A DNA stretch of 64,000 bases from Rubrobacter aplysinae (GCF_001029505.1 NZ_LEKH01000002.1:124001-188000); one strand, 5' to 3'. Counted from the first letter of the stretch, positions 1 to 8,347 are shown. Program-made: numbers and translations. The notes: generated by a model from the letters alone, not told the origin.

Positions 1-904
1 CGTACTGGAGCTTGCCCGGATGGCGGTGTACGTGGCCGTAGAAGGACTCCTCGCGGTTGTAGACCAGCTTCACCGGCCGCTCGGTGTGCAGCGCCAGTAG
101 ACAGGCGTGGGCCTGCATCGAGAGGTCCTCGCGGCCGCCGAAGGCGCCGCCCACGCCGGAGAGCGTGAGCCGGACCTCATCCGGCGAGAGGCCGAGGCTC
201 TCGGCGAGCTGGTCTCGGTCTATGTGCAGCCACTGCGTCGAGATGTACAGGTCCACGCCCCCGGCTCCGTCCGGGACGGCCAGGCCGGACTCGGGTCCGA
301 GGAATGCCTGATCCTGCATCCCCACCTCGTACTCGCCGGTAACCACCACGTCGGCCTCAGCAGACTCCACGTCGCCGTGCACCTGGTGGATGTGACGCAG
401 CACGTTGCCCGAAGGATGCAGGCTCGGGGCAGCCTCCTGCATGGCCTCCTCTGCGTCGGCCAGGGGCTCCAGCACCTCGTAGTCCACCCGTATCTTGTCT
501 GCGGCGCGGCGGGCGGTCTCGGGGTGATCTGCGGCCACTATGGCGACCGCCTCGCCCTGATAACGGATCCTCTCCCACGCCAGGACCGGCTGGTCGGGCA
601 CCTCCATCCCGTATACCTTGCGGCCCGGCACGTCCTCGTGGGTGAGCACCGCGTACACCCCCGGCACCGACTCGGCCTCTGTGGTGTCGATGGACCAGAT
701 GTTTGCGTGCGGGTGCAGGCTGCGCAGCGTCGCGCCCCAGAGCATGCCGTCCATCCACAAATCCGAGGAGTACTCGAAGCTGCCCGTGACCTTCGGCGTC
801 CCATCCGGGCGGGTAGTGGACTCACCCACCCGGCCGGGCCTGGAGGTCGGAGAGCCGGGTAACTCCCGCGTCGGGGTCTGCGGCACGGTTTCCGACTGGA
901 TCAT
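1..904 (-). CDS. Xanthine dehydrogenase-type molybdopterin-binding subunit, 5' part only
   Basis: The reading frame stays open to the left edge, so only the N-terminal ~300 residues are present. The protein resembles the large molybdenum-cofactor subunit of xanthine dehydrogenase/aldehyde oxidase enzymes: an early VTGSFEYSSDL-type a/b hammerhead region, then QDQAFLGPES and GVGGAFGGRED, the family's Moco-pocket motifs. It would hydroxylate a purine or aldehyde together with FeS and FAD subunits, which would lie outside the window. Two ATGs follow an AGGAGG: one directly abuts it (910), the other is 6 nt away (904). The latter has normal spacing and is chosen. The exact substrate cannot be told from this fragment. 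MoeA at 28 kb would supply cofactor. Confidence 0.85.
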   Translation of the reverse strand, partial: MIQSETVPQTPTRELPGSPTSRPGRVGESTTRPDGTPKVTGSFEYSSDLWMDGMLWGATLRSLHPHANIWSIDTTEAESVPGVYAVLTHEDVPGRKVYGMEVPDQPVLAWERIRYQGEAVAIVAADHPETARRAADKIRVDYEVLEPLADAEEAMQEAAPSLHPSGNVLRHIHQVHGDVESAEADVVVTGEYEVGMQDQAFLGPESGLAVPDGAGGVDLYISTQWLHIDRDQLAESLGLSPDEVRLTLSGVGGAFGGREDLSMQAHACLLALHTERPVKLVYNREESFYGHVHRHPGKLQY

Positions 905-910
905 AGGCAT

Positions 911-1594
911 CCTCCTCTAATCCCTATGCGAACTCCGACTCCGGGGCGCGAAAAGCGTGGCGCTTTACGGGCTCGTAACCACCCCGGACGCGCTCCAAGA
1001 CACGAGACGACCGGATACATACCCGACCGCCTTATACCGGTCACGGGATACGGGTCTCCCACTACTTTTACCTCCCTCCGCGCCCCACGACGCCGTAACG
1101 GGAGATCAGGCTAGGTGTTCGCTGGCGACGCGCCTTTTCCCTCTCCCCAAACGGGAGAAACGGCTAGGTGATCATCCGCAACGCGCCTTTTCCCTCTCCC
1201 TACATTCCGCTTGACGGACCTGTAGTTTTGTAGCATGGAGTATATGTATCCGAAAGCCGGTGTCAAGCCGCCCGCGACTTCGCCTGGGTAAAATGGGCCG
1301 TACCGCGGGGCCCAAGGAAGACCGGGAGCCGCCGGTACACGTCACGCCAATCAGGCGGACGATACGGAGCCCCCGCTGGACTCGCCACTCTATCTCCCCA
1401 AGAAACGTCCGGACGCGTGGCGTCGGGTCCCCCACGGCTGGCATATTGCCGAGCCGCGCTTTTGCCCGCCTTTACCCCTGTAGGATGGAGCGCTAGCCGC
1501 TCTACCCGCTTTTCGGCGGCCGGCGGAGCACTCCTCCGCGCACGTTACACGTTATTATCACAATGAGTCATGCTGTATGGTGCTGGTTCCGGCG
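911..1594. other. Long stretch without a convincing gene
   Basis: Between the molybdenum hydroxylase start and the rhodanese stop I find no reading frame with a ribosome binding site or a recognisable protein. Several 60-90 codon open frames exist on both strands but have Arg/Pro-rich translations typical of GC-rich non-coding frames. The only structure seen is the 53-bp tandem repeat reported separately. Promoters for the leftward hydroxylase gene should lie in its left part, but I could not pick one out. Confidence 0.5.
1098..1203. repeat. Two-copy 53-bp tandem repeat
   Basis: Two adjoining units (1098-1150 and 1151-1203) begin ACGGGAGA, share GGCTAGGTG in the middle and end with a common 20-base block ACGCGCCTTTTCCCTCTCCC (GACGCG in copy one). 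About ten positions differ, mainly in the stretch after GGCTAGGTG. Each unit has GGGAG near its start and CTCCC near its end, so each could fold back on itself. It lies in the non-coding stretch upstream of the hydroxylase gene; function unknown. Confidence 0.8.
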
Positions 1595-1957
1595 CTAGCT
1601 CTCTACCTCGTATCCCTGCTCGCGCCAGCCGTTTATGCCGCCCTGCATGTTTGCGACGTTCGTGTAACCCATCTCCGTGAGGGTGCTGGCGGCCAGGGCT
1701 CCACGGCCTCCCAGGGCACAGTGGGTTACCATACGCCGGTTCTTGTCCGGGAGGTCTGTAGATGCCCGGTACTCCAGCAGGCCCCGCGGCACGTGGATCG
1801 CGCCCGGCAGATGCCCCTCGTCGTACTCGGCGGGCTCGCGCACGTCTACTATCGTGATCTCCTCGCCGGAGTCCAGGGCCCGCTTTACCTCGTCCACGTC
1901 GGTCTGACCGGCATTCTCGCGGGCTTCGGCCACCAGGTCCTCGTAGGTCTTCGCCAA
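1595..1957 (-). CDS. Single-domain rhodanese-like sulfurtransferase
   Basis: A 120-residue protein with one rhodanese domain. The persulfide-carrying loop is C80-A-L-G-G-R, matching the CxxGxR active-site pattern, preceded by the VDVREPAEYDEGHLPGA signature (about residues 38-53). It should move sulfane sulfur to cyanide or another acceptor in the cytoplasm. The start is a TTG six bases after AGGAGG; longer in-frame starts upstream lack a ribosome binding site. It is divergent from the flavin disulfide reductase gene, with about 130 bp between the two starts, so the two may share a promoter region. Confidence 0.88.
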   Translation of the reverse strand: MAKTYEDLVAEARENAGQTDVDEVKRALDSGEEITIVDVREPAEYDEGHLPGAIHVPRGLLEYRASTDLPDKNRRMVTHCALGGRGALAASTLTEMGYTNVANMQGGINGWREQGYEVES

Positions 1958-2066
1958 CTCTATCCTCCTGTATGGGTGCGTCGGTACCCGGACATGGTAG
2001 CACCGCGGGTAAACTGGACCTGGTAGAGATCTATCGGAGTAGTAGGAGCGATCGAGGAGGCGGCGG

Positions 2067-2093
2067 ATGCCGGAGCGGGTTGAAGATGAGTGA
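2067..2093 (+). promoter_or_regulatory. Possible 8-codon leader peptide overlapping the next start
   Basis: An AGGAGG at 2055-2060, six bases before ATG, opens an eight-codon frame (MPERVEDE) whose stop overlaps the start of the disulfide reductase (ATGAGTGA). The reductase start itself has no good ribosome binding site at normal distance. Translation of the short frame could therefore deliver ribosomes to the main gene by termination-reinitiation. An in-frame TTG at 2080 is another possible start for the main gene. Confidence 0.35.
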
Positions 2094-3531
2094 TTACGAT
2101 CTCCTGGTGGTAGGCGGCGGCACGGCGGGACTCGTGGCCGCAGCGGGCGGGGCCTCGCTGGGGGCCAGGGTCGCCCTCGTGGAGCGGGACAGGCTTGGCG
2201 GCGACTGCCTGTATCGCGGCTGCGTGCCGACAAAGGCACTGGTAAAGAGCGCGAAGGTCGCAAGCCTCGCCCGCCGGGCAGAGGAGTTCGGCCTGCGCCC
2301 GATGGACGTGGAGGTGGACTTTCCGGCGGTGATGCGCCGGATGCGCTCCGTTATACAGAAGGCTGGCGAGCCAGACGATCCGGAACGCTTCCGCGAGCTC
2401 GGCGTCGAGCTGTACCTCGGGGAAGAGGCGCGCTTCACCGGCCCCAAGGAGCTCGCGGTCGGCGGGCGGCGTCTTGGCGGGCGCGGCGTCGTGCTCGCTA
2501 CGGGCTCCCACGCAAAAGCCCCGCCCGTCGAGGGCCTCGCCGAGGCCGGATACCTGGACAACGAAAGGCTCCTCGCGCTGGAACGAATGCCCGGCTCGAT
2601 GGTGATTATAGGGTCCGGGCCGATAGGCTGCGAGTTCGCCCAGATGTTCGCCCGCTTCGGCTGCCGGGTCGAGCTCGTGTCATCTAGCCCCGAGCCGCTC
2701 CCGAAGGAGGAGCCCGAGGTCTCGGCGACGCTGCGGCGTTCGCTGGAGAAGGATGGCGTCCGCTTCCACGGCGGCTACCGCGCGGAGTCCGTGCGCGTGG
2801 AGGGGGGCGAGAAGGTCGTCACCGCCAGGGGTAAGGACGGGAGCACCGCAGGCAAAATCGAGGCGCGGGGAGAGGAGATCCTGGTCTCAGCCGGGCGCGC
2901 GCCCACGGTGGACGGCCTCGGCCTGGAGAACGCCGGGGTAGAGGTCGGAGAGCGGGGCGTCACGGTGGATGAGCACCTGATGACCACGGCGGAGGGCGTG
3001 TACGCGACCGGGGACGTAACCGGCAGGATGCTCTTTACCCACGCCGCCGAGCACCAGAGCCGGACCGTGATCTCCAACGCCCTGTTCCCCGTGAAGAGGA
3101 AGATAGACCACTCCGCCGTGCCCTGGACCACCTTCACCGACCCCGAGGTCGCCCGCGTCGGCCTGACAGAGAGCGAGGCCCGCGAGAAACACGGCCACGC
3201 CGAGTCCTTCCGCCACGACTTCGCTGAGCTCGACCGCGCCCTCTGCGACGGCGAGACAGAAGGGTTCGCCAAGCTCGTTACCGGGCGGGGCGGCAGGCTG
3301 CTCGGGGCGCACATTATCGGGCCGGACTCCGGTAACTACGTGGCCGAGTCCGTGCTCGCACTCCGCAAAGGGATGAAGATCGGAGATCTCTCCCAGACCG
3401 TACACGTGTACCCGACGCTGGCCGAGATCACCAAGAAGGCCGCGGATAACTACTACCGCGAGAAGTTCTTTACCAGACGCAACCAAAAAATACTGGGCGC
3501 ACTCTTCTCTCTGCGGCGCAGGCTCTTCTAG
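2086..3531 (+). CDS. FAD-dependent pyridine nucleotide-disulfide oxidoreductase (MerA/Lpd-like)
   Basis: A 481-residue class I flavoprotein disulfide reductase. Visible parts: N-terminal FAD-binding VVGGGTAG; redox disulfide GGDCLYRGCVPTK; second nucleotide-binding GSGPIGCEFA; YATGDVTG; and the C-terminal HVYPTLAE segment with the His-Glu pair that acts as base in this family. The CLYRGC loop and domain order match the mercuric reductase/dihydrolipoamide dehydrogenase branch. There is no N-terminal HMA domain and no C-terminal cysteine pair as in true MerA, and no mer or lipoyl genes nearby, so the substrate is unknown. The neighbouring rhodanese hints at a thiol or sulfur role. Confidence 0.85.
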   Translation: MSDYDLLVVGGGTAGLVAAAGGASLGARVALVERDRLGGDCLYRGCVPTKALVKSAKVASLARRAEEFGLRPMDVEVDFPAVMRRMRSVIQKAGEPDDPERFRELGVELYLGEEARFTGPKELAVGGRRLGGRGVVLATGSHAKAPPVEGLAEAGYLDNERLLALERMPGSMVIIGSGPIGCEFAQMFARFGCRVELVSSSPEPLPKEEPEVSATLRRSLEKDGVRFHGGYRAESVRVEGGEKVVTARGKDGSTAGKIEARGEEILVSAGRAPTVDGLGLENAGVEVGERGVTVDEHLMTTAEGVYATGDVTGRMLFTHAAEHQSRTVISNALFPVKRKIDHSAVPWTTFTDPEVARVGLTESEAREKHGHAESFRHDFAELDRALCDGETEGFAKLVTGRGGRLLGAHIIGPDSGNYVAESVLALRKGMKIGDLSQTVHVYPTLAEITKKAADNYYREKFFTRRNQKILGALFSLRRRLF

Positions 3532-3573
3532 CCGAGTACGAACGGATCTTACAAACGGAGCTGCCGGGAGAGC

Positions 3574-5562
3574 CTACGCCTTGCGGTGATCGGTCGTAAC
3601 GGTGTGGGTGCCGTCCGGTAGCTCTTCTACCCGGTAGTCGCCGAAGAGGATCGGATCGGCGGCGGCGAGGCAGGCGAACAGGCGTAAGGCCAGGGCCCGG
3701 ATCTCGCTCTCGGCGTGTGCGTCGGCCCGCATCTCGATTATGTGCCTTAGCGCCCGCGCGTTGCCGGTAAAGACCATCGGGGCCTCGGTCTCGTTCGGCA
3801 GCAGGGAGCGGGCGGTCTGTTGCACCTTCTTACGGGCGTCGGTGCGGTGCTCGGCCGAGAGCAGTCCCGCGCCCTGTTCCTGGCGTTCCAGCAGGCGCTC
3901 GGCCATCTCCTCGTAGCCCGCGGCGGCGGCGTCTATACGCTCCTCGAAGATCCGGTGCAGCTCCTCGTCCTCCCCGTACTCGGGCCGCTCCACGAAGCGC
4001 AGGACGCTGCCGCTAACGTAACGCTGGCTTATCTGGGAGAAACCGGTTCCGGCCCGGTGCCGGACCAGCTCGTGGGTGACGCTGCGGCTTATACCGTACA
4101 GGAGAAACGAGAAGTTCGCGTGCTCCAGCACCGAACCGTGGCCCGCGCTGGTGAGGCGCTCGAAGTAGGCGGCGGCGTTATCGTTGGTGGTGCGGCGCTC
4201 GCCGAACGAGGCGTAGCAGTTGCCTGAAAAGTGGGGTTTGCCATCCCGGCGGACGAACACGATCCCGTTCCCGGTCGTTACGCAGTAGACTTTGCCGCTG
4301 TAGTTCCTCTTTTCGATCCTGGCATTCTTGTTGGCCAGAGCCTCGGTACGGTTTCTCTTAGAGATCACGAAGACTTGAAGCCTGTCTTCGGGTGTCCTCT
4401 TACGCATCATGGACGAGCTGAAACCGAGCTTGCAGAGGATCTCTTGTGCCTGTCCAGCCATCTCCCAAGAGGTGGTAACGAGGTGCTCCCGCCCTTCCGC
4501 GCCCCGCTGGCCGTCTGTTTTGACCAGCGTGTCCCACACCTCCGCCAACAGGTTGGCGGGTAGGTTCAGAATCCACTGAGGCAAACGCTTCTGGGCGCAG
4601 CCCTTGCCGCATTCCCGCTCGAAAAAGGAGCGTAACGCGCGTCCGCCGCCGATCTGTGTGCGGAGCACACCGTTTCTGGGATCGCTCCAGGTACTCAACT
4701 TCAGATCTAGGGTTTCGGCCAGAGGAGATAGCTCGTCGTAATGATCTCCGTATATAACTATCCCTTCTCCACGGCCGCGCTTTAGGGAACCCTCGGTTGC
4801 GTAGTAGACACACAACAGGGCCAGAGCTCTAATCTCTTCAGCGGTTTCCAGCCGGCGCGTGGGGAGCACCGTACTGGTGTTTCCCCAGGAGCCGTACTGA
4901 TTGGAGACGCGCTGCTCGTACTCGAACCCTGGTATATCAACCTGTTCTGGTATTCGTCCTTCCCACCCGAGAGGGGCAGTACGAACGGCGAACTGCTCTT
5001 GCTCCACATGTTCGGTCTTGTAGAAGCGATACTCGTCGGAGTCTCCGAGACGTGCCCACTGACGATGATCCGGTGTGACCGCGAAGGATAGCGCCTTCCC
5101 CTCACAGTACATCAGAGGCCCATTATAGTCGTACACCTGATGAGCCGAAGGAAGTTGGAACTCCGCACTCCCTGTCTCAGGATTGAGGGTAAGCACTCTC
5201 TCTGTACGGTGCAGGTCCTGAAACTTCTTCCAACCCTCGTCCGTTAGGACCTCGGTCTCGTCGTCGAAGCAGAGCTGTCCGGCGGTCTTCGCGAGCTGGG
5301 AGGAGCCCGGCAGCTCCGTCGGGTCGTCTATATAAGCCGGGAACCCGAGGCCGGGGTCGAAGCCTTCCAGAAACCCGGCGAGCCCGGAGACGTTGGTCTG
5401 GGGCTTCGAGAGCGTCACCACACCGGGCGAGCGTAGATAGTAGGTGCCGGCGGGGGTGTGCCGGACGGGCGAGTGCACGGTCGGGAAACCGTCCACCGTC
5501 TCGCCGCCGAGCTCCGTAAATAGACCCTCCGGCGTCTTCTCCGCTCCCTGTGAACCCTGCAC
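3574..5562 (-). CDS. thyX: Flavin-dependent thymidylate synthase precursor with intein
   Basis: ThyX makes dTMP from dUMP using FAD, NADPH and methylene-tetrahydrofolate. The C-terminal part carries HELVRHRAGTGFSQISQRY, the ThyX signature with RHR and the distal serine, plus LRHIIEMRADAHAESEIR. The frame is interrupted by a 351-residue intein just before CYASFG. After splicing the enzyme would be about 311 residues (97 + 214). The earliest in-frame ATG (5625) lies inside the T-tract of an upstream terminator, so it cannot be the real start. I chose GTG 5562, five bases after GAGG; GTG 5568 is an alternative. No thyA was seen in the window. Confidence 0.9.
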   Translation of the reverse strand: MQGSQGAEKTPEGLFTELGGETVDGFPTVHSPVRHTPAGTYYLRSPGVVTLSKPQTNVSGLAGFLEGFDPGLGFPAYIDDPTELPGSSQLAKTAGQLCFDDETEVLTDEGWKKFQDLHRTERVLTLNPETGSAEFQLPSAHQVYDYNGPLMYCEGKALSFAVTPDHRQWARLGDSDEYRFYKTEHVEQEQFAVRTAPLGWEGRIPEQVDIPGFEYEQRVSNQYGSWGNTSTVLPTRRLETAEEIRALALLCVYYATEGSLKRGRGEGIVIYGDHYDELSPLAETLDLKLSTWSDPRNGVLRTQIGGGRALRSFFERECGKGCAQKRLPQWILNLPANLLAEVWDTLVKTDGQRGAEGREHLVTTSWEMAGQAQEILCKLGFSSSMMRKRTPEDRLQVFVISKRNRTEALANKNARIEKRNYSGKVYCVTTGNGIVFVRRDGKPHFSGNCYASFGERRTTNDNAAAYFERLTSAGHGSVLEHANFSFLLYGISRSVTHELVRHRAGTGFSQISQRYVSGSVLRFVERPEYGEDEELHRIFEERIDAAAAGYEEMAERLLERQEQGAGLLSAEHRTDARKKVQQTARSLLPNETEAPMVFTGNARALRHIIEMRADAHAESEIRALALRLFACLAAADPILFGDYRVEELPDGTHTVTTDHRKA
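4219..5271 (-). mobile_element. LAGLIDADG-type intein inserted in thyX
   Basis: The inserted segment starts with Cys1 in CFDDETEVLTDEGW (block A) and has the TPDH motif of block B in FAVTPDHRQW. It ends HFSGN followed by a +1 Cys (block G, with Gly instead of the usual penultimate His). The middle holds two LAGLIDADG-like helices, LALLCVYYATEG and LLAEVWDTLVKTDG, so a DOD homing endonuclease domain is present; the first helix has Glu and the second Asp at the acidic position. Removing the 1053 bases rejoins GQL to CYASFGERRT, the conserved ThyX core. Splicing competence is inferred from the terminal residues. Confidence 0.9.
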
Positions 5563-5616
5563 CGGCACCTCTTCTAGTAGACGACTGGCCGCCCGCGAAG
5601 GGGCATCTCGGGGAGA

Positions 5617-5647
5617 GCATAACAAAAGGGCCGGGGAATCCCCGGCC
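5617..5647 (-). terminator. Rho-independent terminator between the IscA-like gene and thyX
   Basis: On the minus strand GGGCCGGGGA-TTCCCCGGCCC forms a near-perfect hairpin followed by TTTTGTT. It lies just after the IscA-like gene and before thyX. Transcription arriving from the IscA-like gene should end here, so thyX needs its own promoter in the short space that follows. Confidence 0.85.
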
Positions 5648-5682
5648 CTCTCGTACCGCGCTGCTTCCGGGAGAAGCGTGGG

Positions 5683-5976
5683 CTAGACCTGCGGCTCCTC
5701 CTCGGGAGGATTGATGCTGAAGCCGACACCCTCGTCGGTCTCGACCTTCTCGATGGAGGCTCCGTCCAGGGCCTCGCTAACCGGAGCGGCTATGTGCAGA
5801 AGATCCTGGCCGTCGTGCTGGATGACCTGGTCGTCGCCCTGCGGCTCCCCGGCGACGAGGCCTATCTGGGTCTGCCCGTTCTCGTCCTGCTCTACGGGGT
5901 CGAGCCGGAGCACGGTGCCCTCGGGGCGCTCGACGCTCGTGAATAGTTCGCGGGCATCTTCGGTTACGTTGATCAC
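5683..5976 (-). CDS. HesB/IscA-fold protein lacking the cluster cysteines
   Basis: A 97-residue acidic protein that follows the A-type Fe-S carrier pattern: INVTEDARELF at the start, then a D-x-V-I-x-H-D-G-Q-D segment, SEALDGASIEKVE, and a GVGFSINPP end like the GFxFxNPN of IscA/ErpA. It contains no cysteine at all, so it cannot bind a cluster in the known way. The start is GTG six bases after AAGGAG; a GTG seven codons upstream overlaps that site and is less likely. The frame is followed by a strong terminator. The role is unknown: perhaps a structural relative rather than a cluster carrier. Confidence 0.7.
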   Translation of the reverse strand: MINVTEDARELFTSVERPEGTVLRLDPVEQDENGQTQIGLVAGEPQGDDQVIQHDGQDLLHIAAPVSEALDGASIEKVETDEGVGFSINPPEEEPQV

Positions 5977-6081
5977 GTCTTTCTCCTTCTTAACCACTCT
6001 GCCGAATTCCGTTTTATGTTCCGGTGAGTCGGCGCTGTGGAGCTTTCACTTCCATTCCACCTTACCACAGGGGCCAACCGG

Positions 6082-6975
6082 CTAAACCCTCCCGGGGTCT
6101 ACGAGGTCCTCGACGCGGGACCCGGCGGCCTCGTCCGCGGGCCGGGAAAGGTAGAAGTAGGCGTGGTAGCTGCCCTCGCTCTCCTTGCCCGCCGGGTCCA
6201 CGCCCATTCTCGAAAGCTCCTCGCACACGTACTCCTGCTCGTCGGTGTCGGCGAAGCGGCGCTGCTCGAAGGTGCGCCCCCCGAGTGGCTCGGTGACGTA
6301 GCCATAACGGGCGAAGAGCTCCGCGAGCGGGCCAAAGTCCACCCAGCGGAGGGCGAGGACAGCGATCCAGGGCTTCCTGCCTTCCGGCAGGCTATCCAGC
6401 AGACGCTCGAACGTCTTGCCGCCTATATATCCGACGCCACCCGTGACGGTTATGAGGTCCACCCCGGAGACGAGTCGTTGCAGCTCTCCGGAGGGCTCGT
6501 GGTCCTCCAGGTTCTCCGCGACGCCCGCGTCGAGCATACCGGCGCTGACCCCGTAGGCCACGGCGTTCTCCGCCACGTCCAGGCCGATCACCCGCGGCGC
6601 GCCCGGCCTGCGCCGCGCCGCGTAGAACTCGCGGTCATCCGCGGCGAGCCCGGCGCTCGTCTTCCGGGCCGCCTCCTCCGAGCCGTACCGGGCGTACAGG
6701 TCGTCGAGACCGATGTCGTACTTGAGGAGCGCGCCGTTGATGCCGTAAGAGCAGCACACGTCCAGGACGGTGAGACCCTCGCCCGCGGGCCGCATCTCCT
6801 CGATAGCCCCGATAAGCGCCGAGAAGATCTCATACCCGTGACGCGGCGCCTCATACCCCAGACCGCCGAGCGTGTTGAAGTACTCGCGCGGGTCCTCCAA
6901 ATCATATATATGCTCGAAACTGGCCTTGCCGGCCTTCTGATGGCCCTCGTGGTGCGCGCCGTCTCCGGTAGCCAC
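6082..6975 (-). CDS. SAM-dependent methyltransferase-like protein
   Basis: About 297 residues with a class I methyltransferase core: LTVLDVCCSYGINGALLKY as motif I (an unusual CCSYG in place of DLGCGTG), RVIGLDVAENAVAYG as motif II, then VDLITVTGGVGYIGGKTFERLL in the place of motif IV. GTG start with GGGAGG five bases upstream. The N-terminus contains EHIYDLEDPREYF, seen in methyltransferases that act on small molecules. The substrate cannot be predicted. It stands between the IscA-like gene and the sigma factor, with a terminator separating it from the latter. Confidence 0.7.
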   Translation of the reverse strand: MATGDGAHHEGHQKAGKASFEHIYDLEDPREYFNTLGGLGYEAPRHGYEIFSALIGAIEEMRPAGEGLTVLDVCCSYGINGALLKYDIGLDDLYARYGSEEAARKTSAGLAADDREFYAARRRPGAPRVIGLDVAENAVAYGVSAGMLDAGVAENLEDHEPSGELQRLVSGVDLITVTGGVGYIGGKTFERLLDSLPEGRKPWIAVLALRWVDFGPLAELFARYGYVTEPLGGRTFEQRRFADTDEQEYVCEELSRMGVDPAGKESEGSYHAYFYLSRPADEAAGSRVEDLVDPGRV

Positions 6976-7018
6976 CTCTACCTCCCGTCCGAAAATGCTG
7001 GTGAACTCGCGAAACTTA

Positions 7019-7050
7019 CGAAAAAAGAGACGGGCCTCATGCCCGCCTCC
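7019..7050 (-). terminator. Rho-independent terminator after the sigma factor gene
   Basis: On the minus strand GAGGCGGGC and GCCCGTCTC form a nine-base stem (one mismatch) with a short loop, followed by TTTTTTCG. It is about 85 bases downstream of the sigma factor stop codon. Confidence 0.75.
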
Positions 7051-7132
7051 GGTCCGATGCTTTTCTATGGCATGCGATTACTATATGCCAAAAGCACGCT
7101 TAGTGCAAGTCACTCAGATTTTTCCGCCACTC

Positions 7133-7981
7133 TCAGACGGCCTCGACGAGGGCGCGGCGCAGGAGGGTGGAGTGCCGACCGGTGCGGATGGTTCTCAGGG
7201 CTTTTATCTCGACCTGGCGGGTGCGCTCCTGAGAGATGCCCAGGGTTTCGGAGACCTCACGCAGGGTGTGGGTCCCGCCGCCGTCGAGGCCGTGGCGCAG
7301 GGTAAGGATGTGGGCCTCGCGCTCGGGGAGGGACTCCAGCGCGTTGCGCAGAGAGGGATGCCAGGGCTCCAGCTCGGCCTCCCGGTACTCCTCGCCGGAG
7401 AGACCGTCGGCTATCAGCTCGCCCCATTCCGAGGCCTCCTCGTCGCCGCCGAGCGGCGTGTTGAGGCTGCCGATGGGCTGGTGCAGCTCGCGCAGCCGGA
7501 GCACCTCGGAGGCACCCACCTCAAGCCTCTCGGCAACCTCCTCGACGGTGGCGTCGCGGCCAAGCTCGCCCGCGAGGGCGGATTCGGCGCGTCTGAGGCG
7601 GTGTACGGAGTCCACGACGTGGGCCGGGAGCCTAACGGAGCGGGCGTGGTCGGCGAGGGCGCGGGTCACGGCCTGGCGTATCCACCAGGTCGCGTAGGTC
7701 GAGAAGCGGTATCCCATTTCGGGGTCGAACTTCTCGACGGCCCGGATCAGGCCGGCGTTGCCTTCCTGGATCAGATCCTCGAAACCGACCCCTCGACCAC
7801 GGTACTTCTTCGCAACCGACACGACGAGTCTCAGGTTGGACTCGATCAAACGCCGCCGCGCCCGCTTGTCGCCCTCGTGGACGCGCCGGGCCAGGTCGCG
7901 CTCCTCCCACGCCTCTAGCAAACGGCCGCCGCCGACATCTCCCAGATGCCCCAGATAGTTTGTAAGGCTCTCCTGTATCAC
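7133..7981 (-). CDS. RNA polymerase sigma-70 family factor, group 2
   Basis: A 282-residue sigma factor with regions 1.2, 2, 3 and 4 but no long region 1.1. Region 2 shows [33 protein letters not shown] and [17 protein letters not shown] (2.3-2.4, -10 recognition). Region 4.2 shows [20 protein letters not shown] (-35 helix-turn-helix). Length and absence of 1.1 suggest an alternative, RpoS/HrdB-paralogue-like factor rather than the main RpoD. GTG start after AAGAGGAGG. It is transcribed alone and ended by its own terminator. Its regulon is unknown. Confidence 0.92.
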   Translation of the reverse strand: MIQESLTNYLGHLGDVGGGRLLEAWEERDLARRVHEGDKRARRRLIESNLRLVVSVAKKYRGRGVGFEDLIQEGNAGLIRAVEKFDPEMGYRFSTYATWWIRQAVTRALADHARSVRLPAHVVDSVHRLRRAESALAGELGRDATVEEVAERLEVGASEVLRLRELHQPIGSLNTPLGGDEEASEWGELIADGLSGEEYREAELEPWHPSLRNALESLPEREAHILTLRHGLDGGGTHTLREVSETLGISQERTRQVEIKALRTIRTGRHSTLLRRALVEAV

Positions 7982-8038
7982 GATCCTCCTCTTATGAAAC
8001 TCGCCAAACCCTGCCCGCCCCGGTAGGTCACCAGGACA

Positions 8039-8347
8039 CTACGCGGCGGGCGGTGTGCCTCCGGCTCTGGGTCCGCCGTGGACGACGAAACGCTCCAGCA
8101 CCCGCCCGTCCAGGCTCGACGTGACCCGCCAGACCCTGCCACAGCCGCACTCGAACGAGAGCCTGCGGCGTTCCTGCTCCGCCGAGACCGCCGACTTGAA
8201 TGACCGCAGACAGCACGCCGGCAGCTCCCGCACGTAGGACTCTTCCACGGGGCTTTCGACCGGCGATAGCGTGGTGTCCGGTCTTAGCGACCTCCCGCCT
8301 CTGCCTCCGTCGCCTCTCACACCTCTTGCGTCTCTCACGTCTCTCAC
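8039..8347 (-). CDS. Small zinc-ribbon-like protein, last gene of the Rad52-like operon
   Basis: About 102 residues. The C-terminal half has LPACC followed some 23 residues later by FECGCGRVWRV, a likely four-cysteine metal site. The same CC...F-x-C-G layout occurs in the gene just upstream, so the two are probably divergent copies. The N-terminal ~30 residues are Arg/Gly/Asp-rich and encoded by a degenerate GTGAGAGAC repeat. The start GTG overlaps the previous stop (GTGA) after GAGGGGG, giving translational coupling. No family name can be given; a nucleic-acid-binding helper is my guess. Confidence 0.55.
   Translation of the reverse strand: MRDVRDARGVRGDGGRGGRSLRPDTTLSPVESPVEESYVRELPACCLRSFKSAVSAEQERRRLSFECGCGRVWRVTSSLDGRVLERFVVHGGPRAGGTPPAA

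Noticed and set aside
1172-1444. 90-codon minus-strand frame in the gene-free stretch
   Set aside because: No ribosome binding site, runs through the 53-bp repeat, and composition is that of random GC-rich sequence.
6037-7305. Long plus-strand open frame of 422 codons
   Set aside because: It lies opposite the methyltransferase and a terminator. Its translation is Arg/Gly/Leu-rich without a family, whereas the minus strand has clear motifs and a binding site.
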